Part shown: positions 49,062 to 58,657 of the stretch, in pieces
Position numbering within the stretch: position 1 is the first letter of the stretch
Layout: each line of letters starts with the position of its first letter
Source of the DNA: Sulfurospirillum sp. SCADC
GTDB taxonomy: Bacteria > Campylobacterota > Campylobacteria > Campylobacterales > Sulfurospirillaceae
Length of the DNA stretch: 64,000 nt
Reading direction: 5' to 3'
Assembly: GCF_000743525.1 (NCBI RefSeq)
Contig: NZ_JQGK01000004.1
Location: 106,298 to 170,297 of the forward strand
The notes under the pieces: generated by a model
What the model was told of the DNA's origin: nothing
Seen by the model: the letters and a program-made list of their open reading frames with translations, nothing else
Database searches by the model: none
Position numbers and translations under genes: made by a program

Positions 49062-49064
49062 CGA

Positions 49065-50738
49065 TTAGACCTTTTGGCGAATTTGGATTTTTTGAGGATC
49101 AAACAGCTCCGTGGCTTTTTGAACAAAAGGGGTGTTGAGCACCTCTTTGGCATCAATCTCTTTTTTATCTGCCATCAACGCTCCTGCGGCACAACTATCG
49201 CCCTGAGGTGCTTGTGCCTCTTCAAACACAAGACTTTCCATCATTGAGGCGCTTTGATCGTTGGCATTGAACTCTGCTTCACTCATTTGCAGCGCAATAT
49301 TGGGATCAAATGTGGGGGTGGGTTCAGCGTGGGGAACTTGGATTTTATTGATTTGAATTTTAGTCTCAAAGCCAAAAATATCTTGAACAAAATGGCGTAT
49401 AATGGCTGAATTATTTTTAAGAATTTTTCCACTCTCCTCGTGAGCACTAGAGTTGAGTGTTAACGTAGCGTCACTAAACTGATCAAAACGAATGTGCGTT
49501 TTAAAACATTCACCCAGTTCCGCATTACGGTCGAGCAGTTTGTCACAAAGGCGCGCAAAAAGTGTCGCTGGAGTCACGCCTTGATCGTTTACATGTAAAG
49601 GCTCTTCCGCCTTGGCTGTCGGCGTTTCAGTGCTTTGCTCTATCTGCTGTTTTGCCTGAGTTGCTGGAAGGCGATACTTCTCATTTTCAAGCGAATCGAT
49701 CATCTCTTCAACGGTTTTAATGTTGGTCGCTTCGATCATTTTAAAGAAGATCAGTGAAAGCACAAACCCATTGTTAGCGTTGATGTAAAGAAGACTCTTC
49801 GCTTCACTGAGAATCTTGAAAAAACGCTCATACAACAGCGTTGAAAAGCGGCGATCTTGTGCAAAAAAAGCATTTTTAAGATACGCGATCAACTCATCGA
49901 TGACGATCTCGCATTCATAACTCTCAAGCTCTTTGATAAGGTGCAGCATCTCGTTTTTGTTCCCACTTAACAGGGTGGTAAAGATGGATTCGAGCTGGTT
50001 TGGATCCAAAAGTCCTAACATCGTTGCAACATTCTCAGGCGTGATGTACCCTTTAGAATAGATAATCGCTTGATCCAAAAGTGTCAAGGTATCACGCAAT
50101 GAGCCATTCCCTGCACGGCTTAGCATCTCAAGCGCCTCTTTTTCGTACTCGATATTTTCAAGATTGAGAATGTGGCAGAGGTGATTGACCACGTCGCTTT
50201 GTTTGATCTGTTTGAAACGAAAATGTTGCGCCCTGGATAAAATTGTTGCAGGCAGTTTCAATGGATCAGTCGTTGCGAGGATGAATTTCACATAACTGGG
50301 AGGCTCTTCCAATGTCTTCAAAAGCGCATTAAACGCTTGTGTGGTGAGCATGTGGACTTCATCGATGATGAAGATTTTAAAACGTGCACTGGTGGGTTTG
50401 TATTTGGTACTCTCAATCAGCTCACGAATATCATCAATGCCACGGTTTGACGCCGCGTCCATTTCGATGATGTCGATGTGACGGTTTTCGTTGGCACTCA
50501 GACAGTGTTCGCACACTTCGCACGGTGTTGAAGTGAGTCCTTGATCACATACGAGTGCTTTGGCAAAGATACGCGCGGTTGAAGTCTTGCCACTCCCTCT
50601 CAGTCCCGAAAAAAGATAAGCATGCGAAAGCCGGTCTTGGTTAAGCGCTAAACTAAGCGTTTGGGTGATCGACTCTTGGCCGATCAACTTATCAAACGAG
50701 GAGGGACGATATTTGAGAGCAAGTACTTGTGATGACAC
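49065..50738 (-). CDS. dnaX: DNA polymerase III subunit gamma/tau
   Basis: The 557-residue clamp-loader ATPase has RPSSFDKLIGQESI, Walker A FSGLRGSGKTSTARIF, a zinc module CEVCEHCLS, Walker B IFIIDEVHMLT, and sensor regions, followed by domain III and a long tail. It lies 18 bases after rho, first in a rho-dnaX-asparaginase series. A palindrome copy at 49588 falls in the less conserved tail (Leu-His-Val-Asn). Confidence 0.95.
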   Translation of the reverse strand: MSSQVLALKYRPSSFDKLIGQESITQTLSLALNQDRLSHAYLFSGLRGSGKTSTARIFAKALVCDQGLTSTPCEVCEHCLSANENRHIDIIEMDAASNRGIDDIRELIESTKYKPTSARFKIFIIDEVHMLTTQAFNALLKTLEEPPSYVKFILATTDPLKLPATILSRAQHFRFKQIKQSDVVNHLCHILNLENIEYEKEALEMLSRAGNGSLRDTLTLLDQAIIYSKGYITPENVATMLGLLDPNQLESIFTTLLSGNKNEMLHLIKELESYECEIVIDELIAYLKNAFFAQDRRFSTLLYERFFKILSEAKSLLYINANNGFVLSLIFFKMIEATNIKTVEEMIDSLENEKYRLPATQAKQQIEQSTETPTAKAEEPLHVNDQGVTPATLFARLCDKLLDRNAELGECFKTHIRFDQFSDATLTLNSSAHEESGKILKNNSAIIRHFVQDIFGFETKIQINKIQVPHAEPTPTFDPNIALQMSEAEFNANDQSASMMESLVFEEAQAPQGDSCAAGALMADKKEIDAKEVLNTPFVQKATELFDPQKIQIRQKV

Positions 50739-50756
50739 AGCGCAACCTTTAGGTTT

Positions 50757-52139
50757 TTAGTCGTTCATGATGGATAAAAGTTCTTCATTGTCCTTGGTTT
50801 TAAGCATTTTAGCATACAAGAATTTAAGCGCTTCAATGTCATCCATTTGGCTAATAGCACTACGAAGCGCCCAAATTTTTTGGAGCTTATCGGGAGAGAG
50901 CAGTAACTCTTCTTTACGTGTGCCTGATTTCATAATGTTAATGGCTGGGTAAATTCTACGATCAGAGATATTGCGATCCAGAACGATTTCGCTGTTACCG
51001 GTACCTTTAAACTCTTCAAAGATGACTTCATCCATACGACTTCCCGTCTCGATCAATGCGGTTGAAATGATGGTCAAACTCCCACCAAATTCGATGTTTC
51101 GTGCTGCACCAAAAAAGCGCTTTGGTTTGTGCAGGGCATTGGCATCCACACCACCACTGAGCACTTTACCGCTTGAAGGCGTTACGGTGTTGTACGCACG
51201 AGCCAGTCTGGTGATGGAGTCTAAAAGAATGATGACATCTTTGCCCATCTCCACGCGTCTTTTGGCTTTTTCAATGACAAGGTTTGCGACACGAACGTGG
51301 TTGGATGCTGGCATATCAAAGGTTGAACTGTAGACTTCACCTTGCACACAACGCTGCATATCGGTCACCTCTTCGGGTCGCTCATCGACCAGTAAAACGA
51401 TCAGTTCTGCCTCAGGATGATTGCGTGAGATACCGTGTGCGAGCTCTTTCATCAGCTCTGTTTTACCACTTCTAGGAGGTGCTACGATCAACCCACGTTG
51501 ACCTTTACCCAGAGGCGTAAAAAGATCAAGTACGCGTCCTGTGATTTTCATCGGATCGTATTCAAGTTTGATTTTTTCGGTTGGATAAAGCGGTGTTAAG
51601 TTTTCAAATAAAGGGCGTTTTTTACTCTCAACAAGCGGAAGGTAGTTGATCGCTTCGATTTTGAGAAGGGCGTAGTAACGCTCTTGATCTTTGGGAGGTC
51701 TGACTTGTCCTGTAACGATGTCACCGGTACGAAGTGCAAATTTTTTGACTTGCGTACTGCTGACGTAGGCATCATTGGCACTGTCTGAGAAGTTGGCGTC
51801 TGTGGCACGTAAGAAACCATATCCTTCCCCTGCGATCTCCAAAATGCCCGTAAAGAGAATGAATCCGCCTTGGTTGACTTGCGATTTTAAAATCTCAAAC
51901 ATCAAATCTTGGCGTTTTAATTCGTTGGGGTTTTCAATGCCAAGCTCTGTTGCGATCTCTAAGAGTTTTTCCAGAGGCGTGGTTCTAAGCCCTTCGATTT
52001 TGTAGCCATCAACGGGAACGTGCGTTCGGGTTTTGTTATAGTGAGTTGGTTTTGCTTGTACGTTTCCGTTGGTATTTCCGTTGGGTGGAGTTCCATTTGC
52101 GCAGGATTGATTGTTCGAGGTAGGAGTGTTTCCGCTCAT
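50757..52139 (-). CDS. rho: Transcription termination factor Rho
   Basis: The 460-residue hexameric RNA helicase has an N-terminal helical part and OSB fold ([12 protein letters not shown]), P-loop [28 protein letters not shown], and [15 protein letters not shown] start it at ATG 52139, which has GAAGG upstream; upstream in-frame ATGs at 52172 and 52208 lack ribosome sites. The first 35 or so residues are an N/G/T-rich low-complexity segment ahead of the conserved part, longer than in Campylobacter Rho as I recall. Confidence 0.95.
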   Translation of the reverse strand: MSGNTPTSNNQSCANGTPPNGNTNGNVQAKPTHYNKTRTHVPVDGYKIEGLRTTPLEKLLEIATELGIENPNELKRQDLMFEILKSQVNQGGFILFTGILEIAGEGYGFLRATDANFSDSANDAYVSSTQVKKFALRTGDIVTGQVRPPKDQERYYALLKIEAINYLPLVESKKRPLFENLTPLYPTEKIKLEYDPMKITGRVLDLFTPLGKGQRGLIVAPPRSGKTELMKELAHGISRNHPEAELIVLLVDERPEEVTDMQRCVQGEVYSSTFDMPASNHVRVANLVIEKAKRRVEMGKDVIILLDSITRLARAYNTVTPSSGKVLSGGVDANALHKPKRFFGAARNIEFGGSLTIISTALIETGSRMDEVIFEEFKGTGNSEIVLDRNISDRRIYPAINIMKSGTRKEELLLSPDKLQKIWALRSAISQMDDIEALKFLYAKMLKTKDNEELLSIMND

Positions 52140-52370
52140 TGTGCCTTCTTTGTTATTAGTTTGATCGTTCATGAAGCTAGAGTCTCTTATAGGGTGAAAG
52201 ATTCCCAAAGGTAGAGTTGCTTGAGTCGATTGTTATGAGACTACTTTGTGAGAATTCTAAAAAGTAGTGATGGCGTAATTTTAGTCAAAGTGGCAGGATT
52301 TGTCAAGGTGGGCTAAAGAGAAAAAAGATAAAATGGCGCTCATAAATTGTGAGCAGCAAAGAAGTGAAAA

Positions 52371-53048
52371 ATGAATGATTTAGTGCATTTGGCGATTATT
52401 ATGGACGGCAATGGCAGATGGGCACAGCGTCAAGGAAAAGAGCGCTCTTTTGGACACAAAGAAGGCGCTAAAAAGGTACGCGAGATCACGAAGTATGCCG
52501 CTAAGATGGGCATCAAGTATCTAACACTCTACGCTTTTAGTACCGAAAACTGGGATCGCCCCAAAGCGGAAGTCACGGTTTTGATGAAACTGCTTTCCAA
52601 ATATTTGCACAGTGAAATTGCTACCCTTGTGGAAAACAATATCCGTTTTGACGTCATCGGCGATATGAGCAAATTTTCCACCTCTCTTCAAAAAGAGATC
52701 ATGTATGCCAAAGCGATGACAGAACACTGCACAGGGCTTAGACAAATCCTTGCGATCAATTATGGTGCGCACGATGAGATCCTTCGCGCGATCAATAAAT
52801 GTTTACATGTAAAGGGTGAAATCACCAAAGAGATCTTAGAATCCAACCTCGATACCGCAGGCATTCCCGATGTTGATCTATTGCTTAGAACAGGGGGTGA
52901 CTACCGCCTTTCAAACTTCTTGCTCTGGCAGGCTGCGTACGCGGAACTTTTCTTCACCAAAACGCTCTGGCCAGAATTTTCCACAGGAGAACTCGAAGCG
53001 ATTATCTCCGAATACACATCCACCGAAAGACGGTATGGCAAAATTTAA
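52371..53048 (+). CDS. uppS: Undecaprenyl diphosphate synthase
   Basis: The 225-residue cis-prenyltransferase makes the C55 carrier for peptidoglycan and surface glycans. It shows LAIIMDGNGRWAQRQG, TLYAFSTENWDRP, and RTGGDYRLSNFLLWQAAYAE. It is divergent from rho across a 231-base gap (52140-52370) in which I see only AT-rich sequence. One palindrome copy is in frame and another (53087) lies 39 bases after the stop. Confidence 0.95.
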   Translation: MNDLVHLAIIMDGNGRWAQRQGKERSFGHKEGAKKVREITKYAAKMGIKYLTLYAFSTENWDRPKAEVTVLMKLLSKYLHSEIATLVENNIRFDVIGDMSKFSTSLQKEIMYAKAMTEHCTGLRQILAINYGAHDEILRAINKCLHVKGEITKEILESNLDTAGIPDVDLLLRTGGDYRLSNFLLWQAAYAELFFTKTLWPEFSTGELEAIISEYTSTERRYGKI

Positions 53049-53102
53049 TCTATTTAACGCGATCATCGCTTGGAAAGATTCGAGTCTTTACATGTAAAAG
53101 TC

Positions 53103-53116
53103 TTGATTGAGATCAA
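53103..53116. promoter_or_regulatory. FNR/CRP-type operator upstream of hcp
   Basis: TTGAT, four bases, ATCAA is the full FNR consensus. A TAAGAT -10-like box lies at 53143-53148, putting the operator centre near -45, where such regulators usually activate. Hcp genes are under FNR- or NssR/NNR-type control in other bacteria. The regulator at 947-1603 is a candidate. Confidence 0.6.
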
Positions 53117-53176
53117 TCAATGACTTAGCTCTCTCCTCTTGCTAAGATGCTGGAAATTTTTCAAAGAGGATAAAAA

Positions 53177-54508
53177 ATGTCTTTAAACATGTTATGTGAT
53201 CAATGCTCTATGAGTGCCATCAATGGCTGTGGTTCTAAAGGTCAAGATGTAGGAACGTGCGGCAAAGATGCCAACTTGGCGAAACTTCAAGACATCATGA
53301 TTTACGGTCTTAAAGGGCTAAGTGCGTATCGAACCCACGCCAATGAATTTGGTGCCAATACCAAAGAAGTCGATGACGTCATCGCTCAAACACTTTACTT
53401 CACCCTCACCAACGTGAACTTCAACTTTGACGATCACATCGCTCAACTGATGAAAATCGGCTCTGCGGGTGTGAGAATGATGGACATCTTAAGCGAAGCG
53501 CACACCTCTCACCTTGGTATCCCAACGCCTGTTCAAATCAGTCAAAACAGAGCTGAGGGTAAAGCGATCTTAGTCAGCGGTCACAATCTTGACATGTTCT
53601 TAGAGCTTTTGAAACAAACAGAAGGTAAAGGCATCAATGTGTATACGCATTCAGAAATGCTTCCAGCCCATGCGTATCCTGAGCTTAAAAAATACCCTCA
53701 TCTTAAAGGTAACATCGGTAAATCATGGTTTGACCAAACGAAACTCTTTGAGCAATGGGGCGGAACTATCATCGTTAATACTAACTGTATCGTTCCTCCA
53801 AAATCAAACTCAACCTATATCGATAGACTTTATACTTACGACATCGTAGGCATCAAAGAGGGCAAAAAAATCCACAATAACGATTTTAGTGAAATTATTG
53901 CTCAAACATTAGCGCTTCCCGATGTAACAGGTTTTGACAGTGACGAGACACTCGTAACGGGTCACCACTATAAAACCATCCTCGGTCTTGCACCTCAAAT
54001 TTTAGATGCTGTCAAAGCAGGTAAAATCAGCCAGTTTTTCGTTATCGCAGGCTGTGATGCTCCAGGAAGTGGCGGCGAATACTACCGAAAAATGGCAGAA
54101 AGCCTCCCCAATGACTGCGTGATCTTAACATCAAGTTGTGGTAAATTTAGATTTAACGACATCGACTTTGGAACGGTTGCAGACACAGGCATTCCTCGCT
54201 ACTTAGACCTTGGTCAATGTAATGACAGTAACGGCGCTGTTCACATCGCTCTAGCCCTCGCAGGCGCACTTGGCGTTACAGTACATGACTTACCAGTATC
54301 CATCGTTCTTAGCTGGATGGAGCAAAAAGCAGTTCTTATCCTTTTAGGACTCTTTAGCCTTGGTATCAAAAATATTTATCTCGGACCAAAACCACCACAA
54401 TTTGTGAACGACGACATCTTCGCTTTCTTGCAAGAGAACTTTAACTTGCATTTGACGGATGACGCGGCATCTGACGTGGAGAAATTACTGCTTAGAAAAC
54501 CTGCGTAA
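53177..54508 (+). CDS. hcp: Hybrid cluster protein, short form
   Basis: Hcp is a nitric-oxide/hydroxylamine reductase with a hybrid [4Fe-2O-2S]-type cluster. The protein has 443 residues, about 100 fewer than E. coli Hcp, as in the short class. Cluster ligands are visible: an N-terminal cysteine motif with spacing Cx2Cx7Cx9C, then SGHNLDMFLELL, NTNCIVPP, IAGCDAPGSGG, TSSCGKFRFN and GQCNDSNGA. The N-terminal spacing is unlike the common Cx2Cx7-8Cx5C and Cx2Cx11Cx6C. An FNR-type box precedes the gene. No hcr reductase is adjacent. Confidence 0.93.
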   Translation: MSLNMLCDQCSMSAINGCGSKGQDVGTCGKDANLAKLQDIMIYGLKGLSAYRTHANEFGANTKEVDDVIAQTLYFTLTNVNFNFDDHIAQLMKIGSAGVRMMDILSEAHTSHLGIPTPVQISQNRAEGKAILVSGHNLDMFLELLKQTEGKGINVYTHSEMLPAHAYPELKKYPHLKGNIGKSWFDQTKLFEQWGGTIIVNTNCIVPPKSNSTYIDRLYTYDIVGIKEGKKIHNNDFSEIIAQTLALPDVTGFDSDETLVTGHHYKTILGLAPQILDAVKAGKISQFFVIAGCDAPGSGGEYYRKMAESLPNDCVILTSSCGKFRFNDIDFGTVADTGIPRYLDLGQCNDSNGAVHIALALAGALGVTVHDLPVSIVLSWMEQKAVLILLGLFSLGIKNIYLGPKPPQFVNDDIFAFLQENFNLHLTDDAASDVEKLLLRKPA

Positions 54509-54523
54509 ATCTTTTACATGTAA

Positions 54524-54558
54524 AGATGGAGAAGCTTCGAGATGGGCTTTCTCTATCT
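54524..54558. terminator. Hairpin between hcp and the HipA-like gene
   Basis: AGATGGAGAAGC pairs with GCTTTCTCTATCT with one bulge and one wobble, in the gap between convergent genes, followed by TTTG and T-rich sequence. A palindrome copy (54513) abuts it. Confidence 0.55.
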
Positions 54559-54562
54559 TTGT

Positions 54563-56143
54563 TTAGACGACCAACCAACCAAACTCTTTTAATTTCTCTA
54601 CGCGTTCAAAAAATTTCTTTTCCAAAATATCCGAAAATTCTATTTCCTCTTTTAATGCTCTTTTATCTTTAGAATAAGAGCTGATTGGCTTACGCGTAAA
54701 AAAAGGCATTGAGCCTAGCGTTTTGAGGTGTTCTATGTAGTGAGGCATTTTATCGGCATAGATCAAAGCCGTTTCTCTAGCAAGTCTTAAAAAATCTGAA
54801 AAAGAGACATCTAATTTTTGACAAATCACTTTAAAATCGTTGGGTCTGATGTTTTGCTGTTTGCCGTTTATCGTTAAATGTGATTCATAACCATAACATG
54901 AATCATAAATAGCCGTTGTCGCAACATCGTAAAGTGGCGACATAAACGAGCGATTTTTTGTGTGCATGATGCTTAAATTTTTTGTGTGCATATCTTCATG
55001 AACGATTAAAAGAGAGTAGAAAAGATAGTGTAAAAAAATCAACCGTTCCTTTTTGTCTAAAAGCTCTTTGGCAACCCTTTGCGCCATTTTTTCAGTTGAA
55101 GTATCGTATTTCGTTTCGCTATTGAGTCCCATCAAAGAAGAGACATTTGTTTTGGCAAAAACGCTGTTTTGGTACTTGTCAAATCGTTTGACAATGTAAT
55201 GCCAATCTTTTCCATCTTTGATGATAGCAGACCATGGCACATCAAAGCCCAATTCATTTTTAGCAAAACTCATGTGCAAGTGTTCATTTACCGACAAATA
55301 GGGAAGATATTTTTGTAAAGTAGGATCCGTATAATCTTTGTTGTATGGCTTGATAAAATAGTATGTTGGCTCACTTTTGTGTGGTTCTCGCAAGACCCCA
55401 TTAGCCTCATCCATAATAACGTGCATTTTATGTTGTTGCCCCGATAAGCCAAATTGAACAGAAGGTTGCGTTGCTTTGGCTATATCTTTGATAAACAATT
55501 TTTCCTTATCTATTTTGATGTCTAACGCTAACATATTAGGAAAGGTATGTGTACCCAAAATCTCTTTTTTATGCGTATGATAAAAAATGCCAACATCGCT
55601 ATTGGGCGTTAAAACACTCTTTTCTTTTGAAAAAGATAAATCCCCCACATTTTGTTCAAGTGCTAATAATAATGCAATTGGAGAAGAAGATTTTTCTTGG
55701 TATTCCAATGCTTGCCTGTCTATCCCCTCTGGCAATAACTCTTCAAATACGGGAAATAACTCTGTCGATTCAATGAGGGCAAAAGGAGTATCCAATGTTG
55801 GAATGATTTCGATGGGCTCAGAAAAAAGGTAATGAACATCGTAGGAAAATATAAACTTTTCCAAAGATGTGGAGAACCCAACAACGCCAGCGTATCTTTT
55901 GTTCTTATACACATAGGCAAAAAAGTCCATGATTTCTTCAGGAAATCGAAGTCTATAGGTCGTGCTTGAAGCATTGCCATAAGAGACAAGTCTTCTTAAA
56001 GTGATTAACTCTTTGATATGCCTTTGCAATGTTCTTGGCTCAATTTTGTATTTAAAATTGCTTATTATTTCACTTAAGGATAGATTGGTTTTTTTGTCAA
56101 TAAATAGTTTTAAAATATCGATATACTCTCTTTTTATCTTCAT
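54563..56143 (-). CDS. HipA-family kinase fused to an N-terminal winged-helix domain
   Basis: The 526-residue protein has two parts. Residues 1-68 are a winged helix-turn-helix (SLSEIISNFKYKIEPRTLQRHIKEL, then TYRLRF). The rest is HipA-like: a regulatory Ser loop QFGLSGQQHKM (about 230), YYFIKPYN (ATP-binding lysine), VKRFDKY, the catalytic loop HEDMHTKNLSIM and PLYDVATTA (metal-binding aspartate). All these catalytic residues look present. Known HipA toxins phosphorylate glutamyl-tRNA synthetase and pair with a separate HipB; here no hipB is adjacent and the DNA-binding part is in the same chain. Toxin, regulator or immunity roles are all possible. Confidence 0.75.
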   Translation of the reverse strand: MKIKREYIDILKLFIDKKTNLSLSEIISNFKYKIEPRTLQRHIKELITLRRLVSYGNASSTTYRLRFPEEIMDFFAYVYKNKRYAGVVGFSTSLEKFIFSYDVHYLFSEPIEIIPTLDTPFALIESTELFPVFEELLPEGIDRQALEYQEKSSSPIALLLALEQNVGDLSFSKEKSVLTPNSDVGIFYHTHKKEILGTHTFPNMLALDIKIDKEKLFIKDIAKATQPSVQFGLSGQQHKMHVIMDEANGVLREPHKSEPTYYFIKPYNKDYTDPTLQKYLPYLSVNEHLHMSFAKNELGFDVPWSAIIKDGKDWHYIVKRFDKYQNSVFAKTNVSSLMGLNSETKYDTSTEKMAQRVAKELLDKKERLIFLHYLFYSLLIVHEDMHTKNLSIMHTKNRSFMSPLYDVATTAIYDSCYGYESHLTINGKQQNIRPNDFKVICQKLDVSFSDFLRLARETALIYADKMPHYIEHLKTLGSMPFFTRKPISSYSKDKRALKEEIEFSDILEKKFFERVEKLKEFGWLVV

Positions 56144-56361
56144 ATTTTATCCTTAAGGTTATTGCGACATATATTTAGTTATATTTAAGTTAGTGTAAAT
56201 CATAGAGTTATTAATATTAAAATATACTGAATATGTGTCGTGATAACATTAAAGTGATTTTTGAGTCAAATGTATAGTGAGTTTTCTTTACATGTAAAGA
56301 AGAAAAGCTTTGAAAAAATATGCTAAAATGAGGCACTAGAAACATCGATAAAGGACAAATG

Positions 56362-56586
56362 ATGAACACAACAGTTACCATCAAATCATCCAAACGAAGC
56401 GGTAAGCCTTGCATTCGAAATTTACGAATTACGGTTTATGACATTCTCAATATGCTCGCAAATGGCATGAGTTACGATGAAATTTTAGAAGACTTCCCAA
56501 AACTGACCAAAGAAGACATCTTAGCTGCCCTTGCTTATGCAGCCGATAGAGAGCATAAAACGCTTACGGCAAAACTCAGTGCATAA
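56362..56586 (+). CDS. DUF433 protein (antitoxin-like)
   Basis: The 74-residue protein shows the DUF433 pattern: KRSGKPCIRNLRITVYDILNMLANGMSYDEILEDFPKLT in the family order, a winged-helix fold found in VapB-like antitoxins. I use ATG 56362, at a suitable distance from AAGGA; the ATG three bases earlier is too close. It overlaps the start of a DUF5615 gene, the classic partner. Confidence 0.85.
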   Translation: MNTTVTIKSSKRSGKPCIRNLRITVYDILNMLANGMSYDEILEDFPKLTKEDILAALAYAADREHKTLTAKLSA

Positions 56587-56749
56587 ACTCCTTTTTGACA
56601 ATAACATCTCCCATCGTGTCTTGTCAAAAATAGCAGACATCTTCCCCAATTCTTTACATGTAATGCTCAAAAACCTTGACGAATCAACCGACTTGGAAGT
56701 TTATATCTCGTATTTTTTATATAATGTTAAAAGTTCAATTAAAATTTAA
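56579..56749 (+). pseudogene. Truncated DUF5615 (PIN-like toxin) gene
   Basis: From GTG 56579, overlapping the DUF433 end, the frame encodes HKLLFDNNISHRVLSKI and PNSLHVMLKNLDESTDLEV, the N-terminal half of a DUF5615 PIN-like protein. It then turns into unrelated AT-rich sequence and stops at 56 residues, where about 110 would be expected, so the C-terminal half with acidic residues is gone. A palindrome copy (56654) is in frame. Confidence 0.75.
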
Positions 56750-56777
56750 AATTTTATATTAAAAGGATCTTATAAAA

Positions 56778-57344
56778 ATGGATTTTATCAACACTATCAA
56801 AATACTGTCTACAATATTAATCCCTTTCTTTTCCCTTTACCCTATAAAATATGCATTTGAGTACCTTTTTAACAGAGATAGAATATTGTTAGATAAATTA
56901 AATTTATTGGAAAAACACAACGATATAATAAAAGACCAAACAATTTTTGAAAAATTTCGAAAAACTATATATGTTCATATTGTTTATGGATTAAAATTTA
57001 AAAATATTGATCTAGCGTGTTATATTGTAGATAAAAATATTAATTATGAAGGATCTTATTATCTCTTTAAAGCACAAAAAATTATCTCTTTTGAAAATAA
57101 CAAACTAAAAATAGACCCTTTTGCACAAAAAATGCTATATTTTAATATTCCCTTTGGATTAGCTTTTTATGGCGTATCCTGTATCTTTATGTATCAAATA
57201 TTAGATACACAAGAATATGTTTTAAACGGTATCTATTTTTTATTATCGAGTTTTGCCTCTTTATTGTATTTTAATTTACCACTAAATATGTGGCTATTTA
57301 AAAAATTTAATGAAACAAAACATTCCAAGACTTATGACATATAA
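56778..57344 (+). CDS. AT-rich hypothetical membrane protein, 188 residues
   Basis: I do not recognise this protein. It has a first hydrophobic helix (about 8-25) and two more near the C-terminus (about 125-145 and 152-172), with a charged middle rich in K, N, I and F. The gene is visibly more AT-rich than its neighbours and lacks any palindrome copy. It has an AAAGGA site and follows the point where the DUF5615 gene is cut off, which suggests it came in with the rearrangement. Confidence 0.65.
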   Translation: MDFINTIKILSTILIPFFSLYPIKYAFEYLFNRDRILLDKLNLLEKHNDIIKDQTIFEKFRKTIYVHIVYGLKFKNIDLACYIVDKNINYEGSYYLFKAQKIISFENNKLKIDPFAQKMLYFNIPFGLAFYGVSCIFMYQILDTQEYVLNGIYFLLSSFASLLYFNLPLNMWLFKKFNETKHSKTYDI

Positions 57345-57388
57345 TTTTAAAACGGATGAAAATATGGGGCTAAACTTGTAACTTATTT

Positions 57389-58263
57389 TCACTCCTCCTC
57401 AACCAACCTCTGCCTTATCCCCTTCAACTCTTCTTTCCGTTTGTCATCCGCTTCAGGGTAGTGCATATCAAGCGCCTTGAAAGTATCTAAAAGAATATTT
57501 GAGATGATGAGACGGGCATTTTTTTGTCGTCTGCGGGTACGATGTACCATGGGGCATGTTTGGTGCTAGTGGCGCTGAGGCAGGACTCGTAGGCGTGCAT
57601 GTACTGTTTCCAGTATTTTCGCTCTTCCAGATCCGCAAGGCTAAATTTCCAGTTTTTATTGGGTTTGTCGATGCGATCAAGAAAGCGTTTTTTCTGCTCA
57701 TCTTTGGAAAGGTGGAGGAAAAATTTGATGATTTTGGTGCCGTTGCGGTGGAGATGGTTTTCCAAATCCGTGATGGAGCGGTAATGCTCTTTCCAAACCG
57801 TCTCTTCACCCAGCACGCTATCGGGAAGTCCTTGTCCTTGCAATATCTCAGGATGAACTCGAACGATGAGCACTTCTTCATAATACGAACGGTTAAAAAC
57901 GCCTATTTGTCCTCGTTCAGGAAGAACGCACGTCGTGCGCCAGAGAAAATCATGCTCAAGTTCGGTGGCGGCGGGATGCTTGAAGCTGAAAACCTGACAC
58001 CCTTGGGGATTGATGCCTGAGAGAACATGCCTGATGACACCATCTTTTCCTGCCGCGTCCATCGCTTGAAAGATCAACAGTACGGCGTATTTATTGGATG
58101 CGTAAAGCAGTTCTTGCAAGTCGCTTAACTCTTTTACGCCCTCTTTGAGCGCATCTTCGTAGTCCTCTTTGGATTTGTAAAATGCTTTAATAAGGGTAGG
58201 GGACTTCTTAAGGTCAACCTTGGTGCTCTCATGAACGAGAAAATTTTCTGTTTTTAGTTTCAT
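57389..58263 (-). pseudogene. ppk2: Polyphosphate kinase 2, frameshifted in an A7 run
   Basis: The first 248 or so codons from ATG 58263 encode a PPK2: [11 protein letters not shown] (Walker A), [24 protein letters not shown] (Walker B region), [14 protein letters not shown], and [13 protein letters not shown]. At a run of seven A (57519-57525, T on the plus strand) the frame shifts and a stop follows. Reading with one extra A restores a typical C-terminus, [18 protein letters not shown], to a stop at 57389-57391 and a normal length of about 291 residues. Polyphosphate:nucleotide phosphotransfer is the expected activity. This may be a real mutation, phase variation, or a sequencing error. Confidence 0.85.
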
Positions 58264-58300
58264 GATTCATCTTTGTCCTTACATGTAAAGTCTAAATGGG

Positions 58301-58516
58301 CTATTTTAAAGCACTCTCAACTTCTATCTTCTCATCGCCTACTTCAATCACTTCGCCAGCGACGATTTTAGCGCGTTTTCTAAGCTCAACTTCACCGTTT
58401 CGCTTAACCTGTTCCTCTTCGATGAGCATCTTAGCTTGTGCGCCACTGTCGGCAACTCCTGTCACTTTGAGAAGTTTAAAGAGCTCTATGAAGTCATCTT
58501 CTAGTTCAAATTTCAT
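58301..58516 (-). CDS. S4-domain RNA-binding protein (YbcJ-like)
   Basis: The 71-residue protein is a lone S4 domain with LFKLLKVTGVADSGAQAKMLIEE and VKRNGEVELRKRAKIVAGEVIEV. Such proteins bind structured RNA and have been linked to ribosomes. It has two palindrome copies around it (58279 and 58558). Confidence 0.85.
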   Translation of the reverse strand: MKFELEDDFIELFKLLKVTGVADSGAQAKMLIEEEQVKRNGEVELRKRAKIVAGEVIEVGDEKIEVESALK

Positions 58517-58657
58517 GTTAATTCCTTTATTTATGGGTAATAATATCCGAATCCATCTTTACATGTAAACCTCTTAGGGCTTTCCAAAAGTCAGTAAAAT
58601 TTTATTGAGGGAACTTTTTGGTAAAATAGTCACACGCAAAGCGTTGCATAAAGGAAA

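Noticed and set aside
57468..57881. Minus-strand frame of 137 codons overlapping ppk2
   Set aside because: It is a third frame of ppk2 with no conserved features; the correct continuation of the family is in another frame ending at 57389.
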